From Tropicibacter naphthalenivorans (GTDB lineage Bacteria > Pseudomonadota > Alphaproteobacteria > Rhodobacterales > Rhodobacteraceae): a stretch of 64,000 nucleotides of DNA. The translations under genes were made by a program, and so were the position numbers. Positions 34,720 through 43,295 of the stretch are shown one piece after another (positions within the stretch are counted from its first letter, which is position 1; each line of letters begins with the position of its first letter). The notes beneath the pieces are model-generated. The model was not told the origin of the DNA. It was given only the letters and a program-made list of their open reading frames with translations, and did not search any database. The DNA is taken from assembly GCF_900176475.1 (NCBI RefSeq), contig NZ_FWXX01000001.1, forward strand, positions 806,001 through 870,000. Direction: 5' to 3'.

Positions 34720-35416
34720 GGGCCGGGTAAAACCGGTCCCGCCCGCGCTGGGTATAGGCCATCAGCGCGCTCTGCTCGCGTACCAGACGGCGCAGGGGAG
34801 TGTCCGCGGGCAGACGGTCAAGCATACTCAGCACCGGGAAAACCGCCGCATCCGCCGCCGTGGGCTGATCGCCGAACAGCCACGCGCTGTCCCCCAGTTG
34901 CGCCGCCAGGGCGTCCAGATCGGCGCGCAGGCAGCGCAGGCGGTCTTCTTCGCTATAGCGGGCCATGCCTTGGATCGTCAGCAGCTTGCGCACGTTGTCC
35001 CGCACCCGCCCCGGAATGATCAGCCGCAAGGGCGCGGGCATCCCGCCAAAAGCCGTCTTCAACATCACCGGCCAGCAATCGTCGCGCAGCCAGCGGTCGT
35101 GGATCAGCCCCAACCGCAAGCTATCCTCGGCCAGACGGATGATCGCATGGGCCTGCCCGCGCTGCGCATTGTTAAGGCCGGGGAACAGATCGGCCCCCTG
35201 CTCTTCCAGCCACTGAAGGATGAAATTGCTATCGGGCACGAGGCCACCCGGCGTCCGCAAGGCGGGCAGTTTGCCGTAGCTGTCCTTGCCCCCGCGCGCG
35301 CACCACTCGGGTTGCCAAGGTTGGCCGGACATCTCCAGCAGGATCATCGCCTTGACGCAAAAGGGGGACAGGCTGGGGTCGCCATAACCGGGGCGATACG
35401 TGAGAAGGGTCAACAT
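34694..35416 (-). CDS. Glutathione S-transferase family protein
   Basis: A 240-aa GST-fold protein. The N-terminal thioredoxin-like domain shows SPFCVKAMILLEMSGQPW and LPALRTPGGLVPDSNFILQWLEE; the C-terminal helical domain shows WLFGDQPTAADAAVFPVLSML, the usual N-capping box region. It resembles the metaxin/Tom37-like branch more than classical detoxifying GSTs. Its gene end overlaps rnr. It diverges from the WYL regulator, and the shared promoter region carries repeated TGTCAG elements, so the regulator may control it. Ribosome site GGAG. Confidence 0.85.
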   Translation of the reverse strand: MLTLLTYRPGYGDPSLSPFCVKAMILLEMSGQPWQPEWCARGGKDSYGKLPALRTPGGLVPDSNFILQWLEEQGADLFPGLNNAQRGQAHAIIRLAEDSLRLGLIHDRWLRDDCWPVMLKTAFGGMPAPLRLIIPGRVRDNVRKLLTIQGMARYSEEDRLRCLRADLDALAAQLGDSAWLFGDQPTAADAAVFPVLSMLDRLPADTPLRRLVREQSALMAYTQRGRDRFYPALTFAAAAA

Positions 35417-35436
35417 AAGGGGGCTCCTGCGGGTTC

Positions 35437-35466
35437 AAATGTCTGACAATTAAATGTCTGACAATT
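35437..35466. repeat. Two tandem perfect copies of a 15-bp repeat in the GST/WYL promoter region
   Basis: AAATGTCTGACAATT occurs twice with no gap (35437-35451 and 35452-35466). Each copy contains the small palindrome TGTC-T-GACA. The tandem, phased arrangement suggests cooperative binding by a regulator, most simply the product of the WYL gene next door. Confidence 0.6.
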
Positions 35467-35481
35467 GGATAGCCGCCCCTC

Positions 35482-35498
35482 CTGTCAGTTTCTGTCAG
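35482..35498. promoter_or_regulatory. Paired CTGTCAG half-sites ahead of the WYL regulator
   Basis: CTGTCAG occurs at 35482-35488 and again at 35492-35498, 10 bp apart. The core is the reverse complement of the CTGACA core in the two upstream repeats, so four related half-sites lie within 62 bp, facing each other. This looks like an operator for both divergent genes. Confidence 0.45.
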
Positions 35499-35519
35499 CA
35501 TGGTGTAGGATCGTGCATC

Positions 35520-36224
35520 ATGTCCCGCACCCATCGCCTGTTCCAACTGATGACTGCGCTGCGCCGCTCTGCCGGGCCGGTGACCGCTGCGTCGCTCGCC
35601 GCTGAGACCGGCGTTTCGGAACGCACGCTGTATCGCGACATCGACACCTTGCGCGGGCTGGGGGCGGTGATCGACGGCGAGGCGGGCTTTGGCTACACGC
35701 TGATCGAGGATGCCCACCTGCCGCCCCTGCAATTCGACGACGAAGAGCTGGAGGCGCTAGTTCTGGGCCTGCGCGAAGTCACCCAGATCGGCGATCCCGC
35801 ATTGGCCGAGGCCGCCCGCACCGCCCTCACCAAGCTGCGCGCCCGCCTGCCAGAGCGGTCCGCGCACCGTCTGGAATATGCCGTGCTGTCCGCCCGCCGC
35901 TTTGTCCCGCCGCCCGCGCCGGGGATCGACTCCAGCGCGCTGCGCAAGGCCTGCTGGGACGAGGCGCAGATCCGGTTCGACTACACCGACAAGTCCGGCG
36001 CGCAGACCACGCGCGAGGTCAAACCGCTGCAAATCTCGTTCTTCGAGAACAGCCATTGCCTGATGGCGTGGTGCGTTTTACGCAGCGATTTCAGAGCCTT
36101 CCGTCTGGATCGCATGTCCGCGATGGAACGCACCGGCACGTCCTTTCGCCCCGAGCGTATCCCCCTGCTGCGCGCCTATCTCGACCAGATCAGGGCGGCA
36201 AGTTTCCGCAAAGACCAAAGCTGA
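35520..36224 (+). CDS. YafY-like transcriptional regulator (HTH plus WYL domain)
   Basis: A 234-aa regulator. The N-terminal winged helix is of the DeoR/HTH_11 type (RTHRLFQLMTALRRS, VSERTLYRDIDTLRGLGAVI), and the C-terminal WYL domain shows RFDYTDKSGAQTTREVKPLQI and the variant CLMAWCVLRSDFRAFRLDRM. WYL domains are thought to sense small ligands or nucleic acids. The ATG at 35520 lacks a clear ribosome site. It diverges from the GST gene, with repeated half-sites between, which suggests autoregulation and control of the GST. Confidence 0.88.
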   Translation: MSRTHRLFQLMTALRRSAGPVTAASLAAETGVSERTLYRDIDTLRGLGAVIDGEAGFGYTLIEDAHLPPLQFDDEELEALVLGLREVTQIGDPALAEAARTALTKLRARLPERSAHRLEYAVLSARRFVPPPAPGIDSSALRKACWDEAQIRFDYTDKSGAQTTREVKPLQISFFENSHCLMAWCVLRSDFRAFRLDRMSAMERTGTSFRPERIPLLRAYLDQIRAASFRKDQS

Positions 36225-36287
36225 CCCTTGCCAGCATCTTTGGCCGCGTTAGGCTGATGTTAAAACAAAGAGCAGCAGAATCGAAAC

Positions 36288-37625
36288 ATGATACGTCCGA
36301 TCCTCATCGGCTTGGCGCTGGTTTGCGCCGGGCTTCCTGCGTTTGCCGATCTGGTCCGCCCCAAGGCGCGACCGGTGGTCGAAGACGTGGTTGCGCGCGC
36401 TGTGTCGGCTGAATTGTCCTTTTTGGACAGCGCCGCACCGCACGCGTCCCTGCGCCCCGCCCTGCGGCCAAGGGGCCTGTCGGCGGTGGCAACGGTGCAT
36501 GGCGACGACCCCGGTTTTCATCAGTGGATCAAGGACTTCCGCCCCCGCGCGACCCGCGCCGGGATCAACGCGCGCACCTTTGACGCCGCCTTTCGCGGGG
36601 TGCGTTTCGACCCAAAAGTCGTCGCCCGCGACAGCAACCAGTCGGAGTTTTCCAAAACCATTTGGGACTACCTCGACAGCGCGGCGTCGGACAATCGCGT
36701 CCTGAAAGGGCGCGAGATGCTGCGCACCCACGGGGCGCTCTTGAACCAGATCGAGGCGCATTATGGCGTCGACAAAGAGGTCGTTCTAGCGATCTGGGGG
36801 ATGGAATCGAATTTCGGCAGCCATCGCGGCAGCGATCCGGTGATCCAATCCATGGCCTCCTTGGCCTATGACGGGCGGCGGCGCAGCTTTTTCGAAGGAG
36901 AGTTGATCGCCGCGCTGAAAATCCTGCAAGGTGGGCACACCAGCCCCGAAAACCTGCGCGGTTCCTGGGCCGGCGCCATGGGGCACACGCAGTTTATGCC
37001 GAGTTCTTTCAATGCCTTGGCGGTGGATTTCACCGGCGACGGTCGCCGCGACATCTGGAGCGAGAACCCCGCCGACGCGCTGGCCTCGACCGCCAATTAC
37101 CTCAAGAAAAGCGGCTGGATTCGCGGGATGCCTTGGGGCGTCGAAGTGCAACTGCCGCGCGGCTTTGATTACACGCAGGTGAGCCGGAAAATCCAGAAAA
37201 TGCCCTCTCAATGGGCGCGTCTGGGCGTTTTGGACATGGACGGGCGGCCCGTGCGCGACTATGGCGCGGCGTCCTTGCTGCTGCCTGCTGGGCATCGCGG
37301 CGTGGCCTTTATGGTGTTCAAGAACTTCCGCGCGATCGAACGCTACAACGCCGCCGACGCCTATGTGATCGGGGTGGGCCACCTGTCCGACCGGATCATG
37401 GGCGGGCCGAAAATTCGCGGCAGCTGGCCGGTGAACGACCGCGCCCTGACCTTTTCCGAGCGCAAGGAAATGCAGCGCCGCCTGACCGCCGCCGGGTTCA
37501 ACACGCGCGGCGTGGACGGGCGGCTGGGGCCGAACTCGCTGGCAGCGTTGCGGGCCTATCAGCGCGCGCGCGGGCTGGTTCCGGATGGCTACGCCTCGCT
37601 CAGCGTGTTGCAGAAACTGCGTTAG
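36288..37625 (+). CDS. Lytic murein transglycosylase (MltB-like) with C-terminal peptidoglycan-binding domain
   Basis: Periplasmic enzyme, 445 aa, that cuts the glycan chain of peptidoglycan to form 1,6-anhydromuramyl ends. A signal peptide (MIRPILIGLALVCAGLPAFA) is followed by the SLT_2/MltB catalytic domain (about residues 75-365) with the catalytic Glu173 in IWGMESNFGSHRGSDP and the GAMGHTQFMPSSF motif. The last 65 residues are a PG_binding_1 domain (EMQRRLTAAGFNTRGVDGRLGPNSLAALRAYQ). There is no lipobox, so it is soluble rather than lipid-anchored. The stop overlaps that of the convergent small gene. Confidence 0.94.
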   Translation: MIRPILIGLALVCAGLPAFADLVRPKARPVVEDVVARAVSAELSFLDSAAPHASLRPALRPRGLSAVATVHGDDPGFHQWIKDFRPRATRAGINARTFDAAFRGVRFDPKVVARDSNQSEFSKTIWDYLDSAASDNRVLKGREMLRTHGALLNQIEAHYGVDKEVVLAIWGMESNFGSHRGSDPVIQSMASLAYDGRRRSFFEGELIAALKILQGGHTSPENLRGSWAGAMGHTQFMPSSFNALAVDFTGDGRRDIWSENPADALASTANYLKKSGWIRGMPWGVEVQLPRGFDYTQVSRKIQKMPSQWARLGVLDMDGRPVRDYGAASLLLPAGHRGVAFMVFKNFRAIERYNAADAYVIGVGHLSDRIMGGPKIRGSWPVNDRALTFSERKEMQRRLTAAGFNTRGVDGRLGPNSLAALRAYQRARGLVPDGYASLSVLQKLR

Positions 37626-38059
37626 GGGCAGGTGCCGCGCAAACAGGCGGTTAACATCTGCTCTTCTTCGCGCCCCGGATTGGTGAACAGCCAGACCGGG
37701 CATGGCTTGGCAAAGGCGCGGTGGCTCGCGTCCTCTTTGCGCAAGAACGCGATGTAGGTCACGTCCGGGCGGACGGCCCCGCACCACGGTCCGGCGCAGC
37801 TGATCTCGATCTGAACGGGGGTATCAAAGGGTTCAGTGAACCCGCGCGACGTCAGGCTGAGGCCGGTGAAAGTGCCGGGGATCACCGCTGCGCCTTTGGG
37901 TAAATCCCGTTCGAAAACAAGGAATTGCCCCTTGGCGACCACCCATTCTGCGCTGTCTTGGTCGGCCTTGATAAAGGCCTGCACCGGGTCCGGCGGGCGG
38001 CAGGACAAGGCCCAGACGGGCGAGGCGCATAACGCCATAGCCGCCGCCAGCCAACGCAT
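37622..38059 (-). CDS. Small exported hypothetical protein
   Basis: A 145-aa protein with a clear Sec signal peptide ([17 protein letters not shown]) and six cysteines in the mature part, as expected for a disulfide-bonded periplasmic protein (LSCRPPDP, EISCAGPWCG, AKPCPVWLF, LTACLRGTC). Its ATG overlaps the rppH stop codon by one base (TGATG), so it is coupled to rppH. The beta-rich middle (VAKGQFLVFERDLP, TFTGLSLTSRGF) does not match a family that I know. Confidence 0.68.
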   Translation of the reverse strand: MRWLAAAMALCASPVWALSCRPPDPVQAFIKADQDSAEWVVAKGQFLVFERDLPKGAAVIPGTFTGLSLTSRGFTEPFDTPVQIEISCAGPWCGAVRPDVTYIAFLRKEDASHRAFAKPCPVWLFTNPGREEEQMLTACLRGTCP

Positions 38060-38553
38060 CACAGGTGGGGCCGAAAGGCCGCGATGACCTGTTCGTAGAC
38101 TTCGCGCTTGAACGGGACGATCTGCTCCAAGACCTCGTCGGCGGGCAGCCAGCGCCACTCCGAGAACTCTTGGAAATCGTCGCCATCAAGGATCACCTGA
38201 TCGTCGGTGCCGTGAAAGCGCAGCAGGAACCACTTTTGCTCTTGGCCACGATAGCGCCCCTTCCAGATGCGCGGGACGATGTCGTGCGGCAGATCATAGG
38301 CGATCCAGCCGTCAGTTTCCGCCTCGACCGTCACCAGATCGGGGGTCACGCCGGTTTCCTCTTGCAACTCGCGCAGGGCGGCGGCGCGCGGGTCTTCGCC
38401 CTTGTCAATCCCGCCTTGGGGCATCTGCCACGCGGGCGGCTCGTGCGGCTGACGGTCGGTGCGCTGGCCGACAAAGGCATGGCCAGCGGCATTCACCAAC
38501 ATCACGCCGACGTTCTTGCGATAGGGCAGCTTGGCGATCTCTTCGGGGGTCAT
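38059..38553 (-). CDS. rppH: RNA pyrophosphohydrolase (Nudix)
   Basis: Removes pyrophosphate from the 5' end of mRNA and so starts decay, 164 aa. The Nudix box is complete: [23 protein letters not shown]. Flanking RppH-type residues are present ([48 protein letters not shown]). The ATG at 38553 is preferred to a TTG four codons earlier. A terminator separates it from ctpA upstream, so rppH may have its own promoter. Confidence 0.93.
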   Translation of the reverse strand: MTPEEIAKLPYRKNVGVMLVNAAGHAFVGQRTDRQPHEPPAWQMPQGGIDKGEDPRAAALRELQEETGVTPDLVTVEAETDGWIAYDLPHDIVPRIWKGRYRGQEQKWFLLRFHGTDDQVILDGDDFQEFSEWRWLPADEVLEQIVPFKREVYEQVIAAFRPHL

Positions 38554-38583
38554 AGTCTCACTCAAGTCGTTGGTCCCAGACGG

Positions 38584-38609
38584 AAAAAGGGCGGGGTCAT
38601 CCCCGCCCT
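38584..38609 (-). terminator. Terminator of ctpA
   Basis: A 9-bp perfect stem (AGGGCGGGG / CCCCGCCCT, 38588-38596 and 38601-38609) with a 4-nt loop; on the minus strand five T follow. It begins a few bases after the ctpA stop. Confidence 0.85.
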
Positions 38610-38616
38610 CGCTGTC

Positions 38617-39954
38617 TTAGTTCTTGGGGCCCAGTTTGGACAGCCCCTTGAGGATGTCGACCGCGTAGGCCAGTTGATAATCCTCTTCGCGCAGCTTGGC
38701 GGAGGCTTCGGCCTTGGCGCGGTCGGCTTCGATCTGTTCGATCTCTTCCGGGGTCAGGCTGTCGTTGTCCAGACGCCCGCGCAGGTCCGCTTCGGAGCGG
38801 CTGAAGATGTTGGTTTCTTCCTCCTCCTGCTCGGCGTTCGGGTCACGGCGCGGCTGCTCCACGACGATGTCGGGGGACACCCCCAAGGCCTGGATCGAAC
38901 GGCCCGACGGCGTGTAATAGCGCGCGGTGGTCAGGCGCATGGCCCCGTCGCCGCGCAGCGGCATGACCGTCTGGACCGAGCCTTTGCCAAAGGACTTCGT
39001 GCCGATGACGATGGCGCGGCGGTGATCCTGCAACGCGCCCGCGACGATTTCCGACGCCGAAGCCGAGCCGCCGTTGACCAGCACCACCAAGGGCTTGCCC
39101 ATGGCCAGATCACCGGGCGTCGCGTTGTAGCGGTCGCCGTCCGCCGGATCGCGCCCACGGGTCGAGACGATCTCACCCTCTTCCAAGAAAGCATCCGACA
39201 CGCGGATCGCCTGGGTCAGCAGGCCGCCGGGGTTGTTGCGCAGATCGAGGATAAAGCCGTTGACGTTGTCCAGACCGCCCGCCTCTTCGACCTGTTTGGC
39301 GAGGCCCTCGGCCATCTGCGTGTAGGTCTGGTCGTTGAAGGTGGTCACGCGCAGCACCACCGCGCCGCTTTCCAGACGCGAGCGCGAGGCGGTCAGCTTG
39401 ATCTTGTCGCGGATGATCTCGATGTCAAAGGGCTCTTCCTCGCCTTCGCGCACGATGGTGATGGAGATTTCCGAGCCAACCGGCCCGCGCATCAGGTCCA
39501 CCGCCTCGTCCAGCGTCAGGCCCAGCACCGACTCGCCATCAACGTGGGTGATGAAATCGCCCGCCTCGACGCCTGCTTCCATGGCGGGGGTGCCGTCGAT
39601 GGGGGACACAACCTTGACGAAGCCGTCTTCCTGCGTGACCTCAATGCCCAGACCGCCGAATTCGCCGCGAGTCTGCACGCGCATGTCGGCGGCGTCATCG
39701 GGCGCAAGATAGCTGGAGTGCGGGTCAAGCGAGGTCAACATGCCGTTGATCGCCGCCTCGATCAGATCGCCCTCGTCGACTTCTTCGACGTATTGCGCGC
39801 GGATGCGTTCAAAGATGTCACCGAACAGGTCAAGCTGTTCGTAGACGCTGGCTTGTCGTTCATCCTCTTGCGCGAGCAACGGGCCGACAAACTGCGTGGT
39901 TGCCACCACCGAAGCCAGCGTGCCGCCCAAAGCGGCCATCACGAATTTCTTCAT
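38617..39954 (-). CDS. ctpA: Carboxy-terminal processing protease (S41)
   Basis: Periplasmic serine protease with a Ser-Lys dyad, 445 aa. Order: N-terminal signal/anchor (MKKFVMAALGGTLASVVATTQ), a PDZ domain (FGGLGIEVTQEDGFVKVVSPIDG, FITHVDGESVLG), and the S41 domain with the catalytic Ser in NGGSASASEIVAGAL and Lys in IGTKSFGKGSVQTV. The Glu/Lys-rich C-terminal tail is typical. Such proteases often control murein hydrolases or process exported proteins. It is the third gene of gpmI-envC-ctpA, after an EnvC-like protein, which fits a peptidoglycan role. Confidence 0.95.
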   Translation of the reverse strand: MKKFVMAALGGTLASVVATTQFVGPLLAQEDERQASVYEQLDLFGDIFERIRAQYVEEVDEGDLIEAAINGMLTSLDPHSSYLAPDDAADMRVQTRGEFGGLGIEVTQEDGFVKVVSPIDGTPAMEAGVEAGDFITHVDGESVLGLTLDEAVDLMRGPVGSEISITIVREGEEEPFDIEIIRDKIKLTASRSRLESGAVVLRVTTFNDQTYTQMAEGLAKQVEEAGGLDNVNGFILDLRNNPGGLLTQAIRVSDAFLEEGEIVSTRGRDPADGDRYNATPGDLAMGKPLVVLVNGGSASASEIVAGALQDHRRAIVIGTKSFGKGSVQTVMPLRGDGAMRLTTARYYTPSGRSIQALGVSPDIVVEQPRRDPNAEQEEEETNIFSRSEADLRGRLDNDSLTPEEIEQIEADRAKAEASAKLREEDYQLAYAVDILKGLSKLGPKN

Positions 39955-39966
39955 CTCGGGTTTCCC

Positions 39967-41073
39967 TTATTCGGTTGTGAACCACGTCAGTGGGTCAACG
40001 GGCGTTCCGCCTTCTCTCACTTCTATATAGAGCGTTTCCGAGCGGCCAGCGCCACCCCCTTCACTTGTCAGTGAGACAATATCTCCGCCATCGCCGCCCA
40101 TAAGCCCCACGGGGCTGCCCGCAGGCAAAACATCGCCGATCTCGCCGAACACCGCATCCAGCCCCGCCAGCACGAACAGCAGGTCGCCTTGTGGCTCAAG
40201 AATGCTAACGAGACCATAATCCAAGAGCGGCCCGTTGTAGCGGATCGTCGCGGCGGTGGGCGTGGTGACCAAAGCGCTGGGGCGAGTCGCCATAACGATG
40301 CCGGGGCGCGTGACCCCAGCGGCGTCGGCCTGCCCGGCCTGGCGGATGATGACCCCGCGCACCGGCAGTTGCAGGATGCCCTTGCGGTCCTCGATGGGGG
40401 GCATGACCTCGGCCACCTCGTTCTCGGTGATCTGCGACAGGCCAGAGGCAAAGCCGTTGAGCGTCTCTGTGGCAGAGATCAGGATCTGCGTGCGGATCGG
40501 GTCTTCGGTAAAGCGTTTGGGCAGGTCGGTGCGGTCGGCGATGGCCTGGGACAGGTCGGTGCGGGCGCGCTGCACCCCGGCCAGACCGTCCTCGAGCGTC
40601 TTGGCCGCGCTCTGTTGCAGCTCGCGCAGGGCGGTGACTTCCTCCAGATCGGATCGTAGGGCCGCCGCCTTGGCCGCCAGCCCCGGCGTGACCGCCGCCA
40701 CCAGCATCCCCGAGCGGGCGGTGCCCAGCGGCCCCTGCGGGTGCAGCAACGTCTGCGGCTCGGCCCGCGACCCCAGCGCCGACAAAGCGCCCAGCAGCTG
40801 CGCCACCTCGGCGTCCTGCGCGGCCAGCTTGCGGGTCAGTTCGGTTTCGCGGATCGCCGCATCGCGTAGGCCATCGCGCATGGCGGCCAAGCCATCCTCG
40901 AAGGCGCGCACCGTATCGGTCAGCGCCGCCACCCGGTCGCGGCTGTCCTCTGCCGTGTCCAGCAGGATCGACGCTGCCTCCAAGGCCTCTGCCGCATCGC
41001 GCGCAGCTAAGCCTGCGTCCTGCGCAACGGCGGGCGCGCTTAGCAGCGTCAGGATCAGCGCGAGGCGCTTCAC
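39967..41073 (-). CDS. EnvC-like murein hydrolase activator (coiled coil plus degenerate LytM/M23 domain)
   Basis: A 368-aa periplasmic protein. A signal peptide (MKRLALILTLLSAPAVA) is followed by a long coiled coil (about 20-220, rich in Ala/Glu/Arg/Leu heptads) and a C-terminal LytM domain (about 235-365). The zinc ligands of an active M23 peptidase are not there: the final HxH position reads YIEVREGG, as in EnvC. It therefore probably activates amidases that split the septum rather than cutting peptidoglycan. The start overlaps the gpmI stop (ATGA), and ctpA follows 12 bp later. Confidence 0.87.
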   Translation of the reverse strand: MKRLALILTLLSAPAVAQDAGLAARDAAEALEAASILLDTAEDSRDRVAALTDTVRAFEDGLAAMRDGLRDAAIRETELTRKLAAQDAEVAQLLGALSALGSRAEPQTLLHPQGPLGTARSGMLVAAVTPGLAAKAAALRSDLEEVTALRELQQSAAKTLEDGLAGVQRARTDLSQAIADRTDLPKRFTEDPIRTQILISATETLNGFASGLSQITENEVAEVMPPIEDRKGILQLPVRGVIIRQAGQADAAGVTRPGIVMATRPSALVTTPTAATIRYNGPLLDYGLVSILEPQGDLLFVLAGLDAVFGEIGDVLPAGSPVGLMGGDGGDIVSLTSEGGGAGRSETLYIEVREGGTPVDPLTWFTTE

Positions 41074-42578
41074 TGGATCAGGCTCTCCCCTGTCATCTCG
41101 GCGGGCTTGTCGAGGCCCATCAGTTCGAGCAGCGTCGGGGCCACATCGGCCAGACGCCCGTCGCGCAGCGTGGCACCTTTGGGCCCACCGAACAAGATCG
41201 ACGGCACGAGGTTCGTCGTATGCGCGGTATGCGGCCCACCGGTTTCGGGGTCGACCATCGTCTCGCAGTTGCCGTGATCGGCGATCACCAGCATGGCACC
41301 GTCGGTTTTTTCCAGCGCTTCCAGCACCTTACCGAGGCCGCTGTCCACCGCTTCGCAGGCGGCAATCGCGGCGTCCAAATCGCCGGTGTGGCCGACCATG
41401 TCGGGGTTGGCAAAGTTCACCACGATCAGGTCATAGCCATGCTCGATCGCCTTGACGAACTGCTCGGTCACCTCGGGGGCGCTCATTTCCGGTTGCAGAT
41501 CGTAGGTCGCGACCTTGGGCGATTTCGGCATGAAGCGGTCTTCGTTGTCCTCGGGCGTTTCCTGACCGCCGTTGAGGAAGAACGTGACGTGCGGGTATTT
41601 CTCGGTCTCGGCCAGACGGAACTGGCTTTTGCCCTTTAGCGCGACCCAATGGCCCAGCGTGTTGACGATCTCGCGCTTGGGGAAGGCGGTGGTCATGTAG
41701 GTGTTGTGACGGTCCGAGTATTCGACCATCCCGAGAAGGGCGCTGAGCTGCGGTTTCTCCCGCGCGAAGCCGTCGAAATCGTCGTCGCCAATGGCGGAAA
41801 GGATTTCGCGCGCGCGGTCGCCACGGAAGTTGAGAAAGAACAACCCGTCGCCCTTGCTCATCCCAGTGTAGTCGCCAATCACCGAGGCCTGCACAAATTC
41901 GTCGGTCTCGCCGCGCGCATAGGCGGCGTCGAGCGCGGCTTCGGCGGTGTCAAAGCTGCCCGCAACCGGGGTGCCATCGACCATGGCGCGGTAGGCCTGC
42001 TCGACTCGCTCCCAACGGTTGTCGCGGTCCATGGCAAAGTAACGCCCGGTGACGGTGGCGATCTGCACGCCGTCCAGCTCGGATTTCAGGGTTTTGAGGT
42101 AATTGGCGGCGCATTTGGGATCGGTGTCGCGGCCATCGGTGATGACATGCAGGACGACCTCAAGGCCTTGGCCTTGCAGCAGTTTTGCCGCTGCCACCAT
42201 ATGCGTCACATGCGCGTGTACGCCGCCGTCCGAGGTCAGCCCGGTCAGATGCGCCCGCCCGCCCGCGGCCTTGACCGTCTTGGCAAAGTCAAGGATCGCA
42301 GCGTTTTCGTTAAAGGAGCCATCCTCGATCGACAGGTCGATCTGCCCGAGGTCCATGGCCACAACGCGGCCCGCGCCGATGTTGGTGTGCCCCACCTCGG
42401 AATTGCCCATCTGCCCGGTCGGCAGGCCGACGTCGGGGCCGTGGGTGATCAGCGTGGCATGGGGGCAAGTGGCCATGAGGCGGTCGATGGTGGGCGTGTT
42501 GGCCAGCGCGGGGGCGTTGGCGGTGGTGTCTTCGCGCAGGCCCCAGCCATCGAGAATGGTCAGAATAACGGGTTTCAT
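41070..42578 (-). CDS. gpmI: 2,3-bisphosphoglycerate-independent phosphoglycerate mutase
   Basis: Glycolytic enzyme that interconverts 3- and 2-phosphoglycerate with a phosphoserine intermediate and two Mn ions, 502 aa. The catalytic Ser is in QMGNSEVGHTNIGAGR; metal ligands are in ILDGWGLRED, NFANPDMVGHTGD and ADHGNCETM. Length and motif order are standard. A strong AGGAGG ribosome site precedes the ATG. It leads the operon gpmI-envC-ctpA, an order common in alphaproteobacteria. Confidence 0.96.
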   Translation of the reverse strand: MKPVILTILDGWGLREDTTANAPALANTPTIDRLMATCPHATLITHGPDVGLPTGQMGNSEVGHTNIGAGRVVAMDLGQIDLSIEDGSFNENAAILDFAKTVKAAGGRAHLTGLTSDGGVHAHVTHMVAAAKLLQGQGLEVVLHVITDGRDTDPKCAANYLKTLKSELDGVQIATVTGRYFAMDRDNRWERVEQAYRAMVDGTPVAGSFDTAEAALDAAYARGETDEFVQASVIGDYTGMSKGDGLFFLNFRGDRAREILSAIGDDDFDGFAREKPQLSALLGMVEYSDRHNTYMTTAFPKREIVNTLGHWVALKGKSQFRLAETEKYPHVTFFLNGGQETPEDNEDRFMPKSPKVATYDLQPEMSAPEVTEQFVKAIEHGYDLIVVNFANPDMVGHTGDLDAAIAACEAVDSGLGKVLEALEKTDGAMLVIADHGNCETMVDPETGGPHTAHTTNLVPSILFGGPKGATLRDGRLADVAPTLLELMGLDKPAEMTGESLIQ

Positions 42579-42672
42579 ATGCGCGGCCTCCTGTGCGGTG
42601 TCGCGCGTGGTTTAGCAGAGGGGATTGGGGTTGTGAAAGGGGGGAAGGGTTTCCCGCCGTCACGGGCTGGCT

Positions 42673-42879
42673 TTAGTGCGCCGCTTTGCGCCGAGCGCCG
42701 GTGTCGTCCGTCTGGATCGTGCGTTCAAGCTGCGCCGCGATGTAGGCGTCCAGCCGCGCAATGCGCCCCACCAGCTCGCGTGCGCGGCTTGTGTCCTTTT
42801 TCAAGGCAGCCAGCAATTCGCCCCGTTCCCCTTGCAGGGCGGTCAGATCCATCTGGGACAAACTGGCTGTACCGGGCAT
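42673..42879 (-). CDS. Small helical hypothetical protein (68 aa)
   Basis: The ATG at 42879 follows a GAGGAG ribosome site with 8-base spacing; a GTG three codons upstream overlaps that site. The protein is a likely helical hairpin (LTALQGERGELLAALKKD, ARELVGRIARLDAYIAAQLER) with charged ends. It is unrecognised. It follows no operon partner; gpmI starts 95 bp away on the same strand. Confidence 0.55.
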   Translation of the reverse strand: MPGTASLSQMDLTALQGERGELLAALKKDTSRARELVGRIARLDAYIAAQLERTIQTDDTGARRKAAH

Positions 42880-43043
42880 TCGGGACACTCCTCAAGCGCG
42901 CTTATGGACAGAATATAAGGCAACCAACGTCAAGATTCAATGAATATGCCCCGGCCCAAGGCACCACCTCACCGATCTTGCAAGCCCTGATTGCCCACCG
43001 TACGATATTCACGTTATAGACTATTGAGTGTGAAGTTCAGCCG

Positions 43044-43295
43044 ATGAAGAAAGACTACGGACGAAAATTTTCGCCAGCATGTCCGACATGCGCCAACACG
43101 ACCTTTTCATTCGACGAAAACCTCGACGAAGATGATCGAATCTATACATGTGGCGATTGTGGGCAGCGTTTTTCCTACAATGACATTATGGCAGCCAATG
43201 GCGAGCTAATCCAAAACACGATCGAGGAAATGAAAAACGAGATCGTGTCAGACATGCAGAAAGACATCAAAAAGTTATTCAGGAAGCTTAAATGA
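43044..43295 (+). CDS. Small zinc-ribbon protein (ECs_2282-like)
   Basis: An 83-aa protein with two CxxC pairs (CPTCANTTF and CGDCGQRFS) that should bind one zinc ion, followed by a Lys/Glu-rich amphipathic helix (IEEMKNEIVSDMQKDIKKLF). The layout matches small proteins annotated as the ECs_2282 family of putative zinc-binding proteins, found mostly in accessory DNA. Base composition is clearly AT-richer than the flanking genes. It overlaps the next gene (ATGA). The molecular role is unknown. Confidence 0.7.
   Translation: MKKDYGRKFSPACPTCANTTFSFDENLDEDDRIYTCGDCGQRFSYNDIMAANGELIQNTIEEMKNEIVSDMQKDIKKLFRKLK

Noticed and set aside
38065-40074. A 669-codon plus-strand frame opposite rppH and ctpA
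   Set aside because: Shadow frame; both minus-strand genes have full catalytic motifs and ribosome sites.
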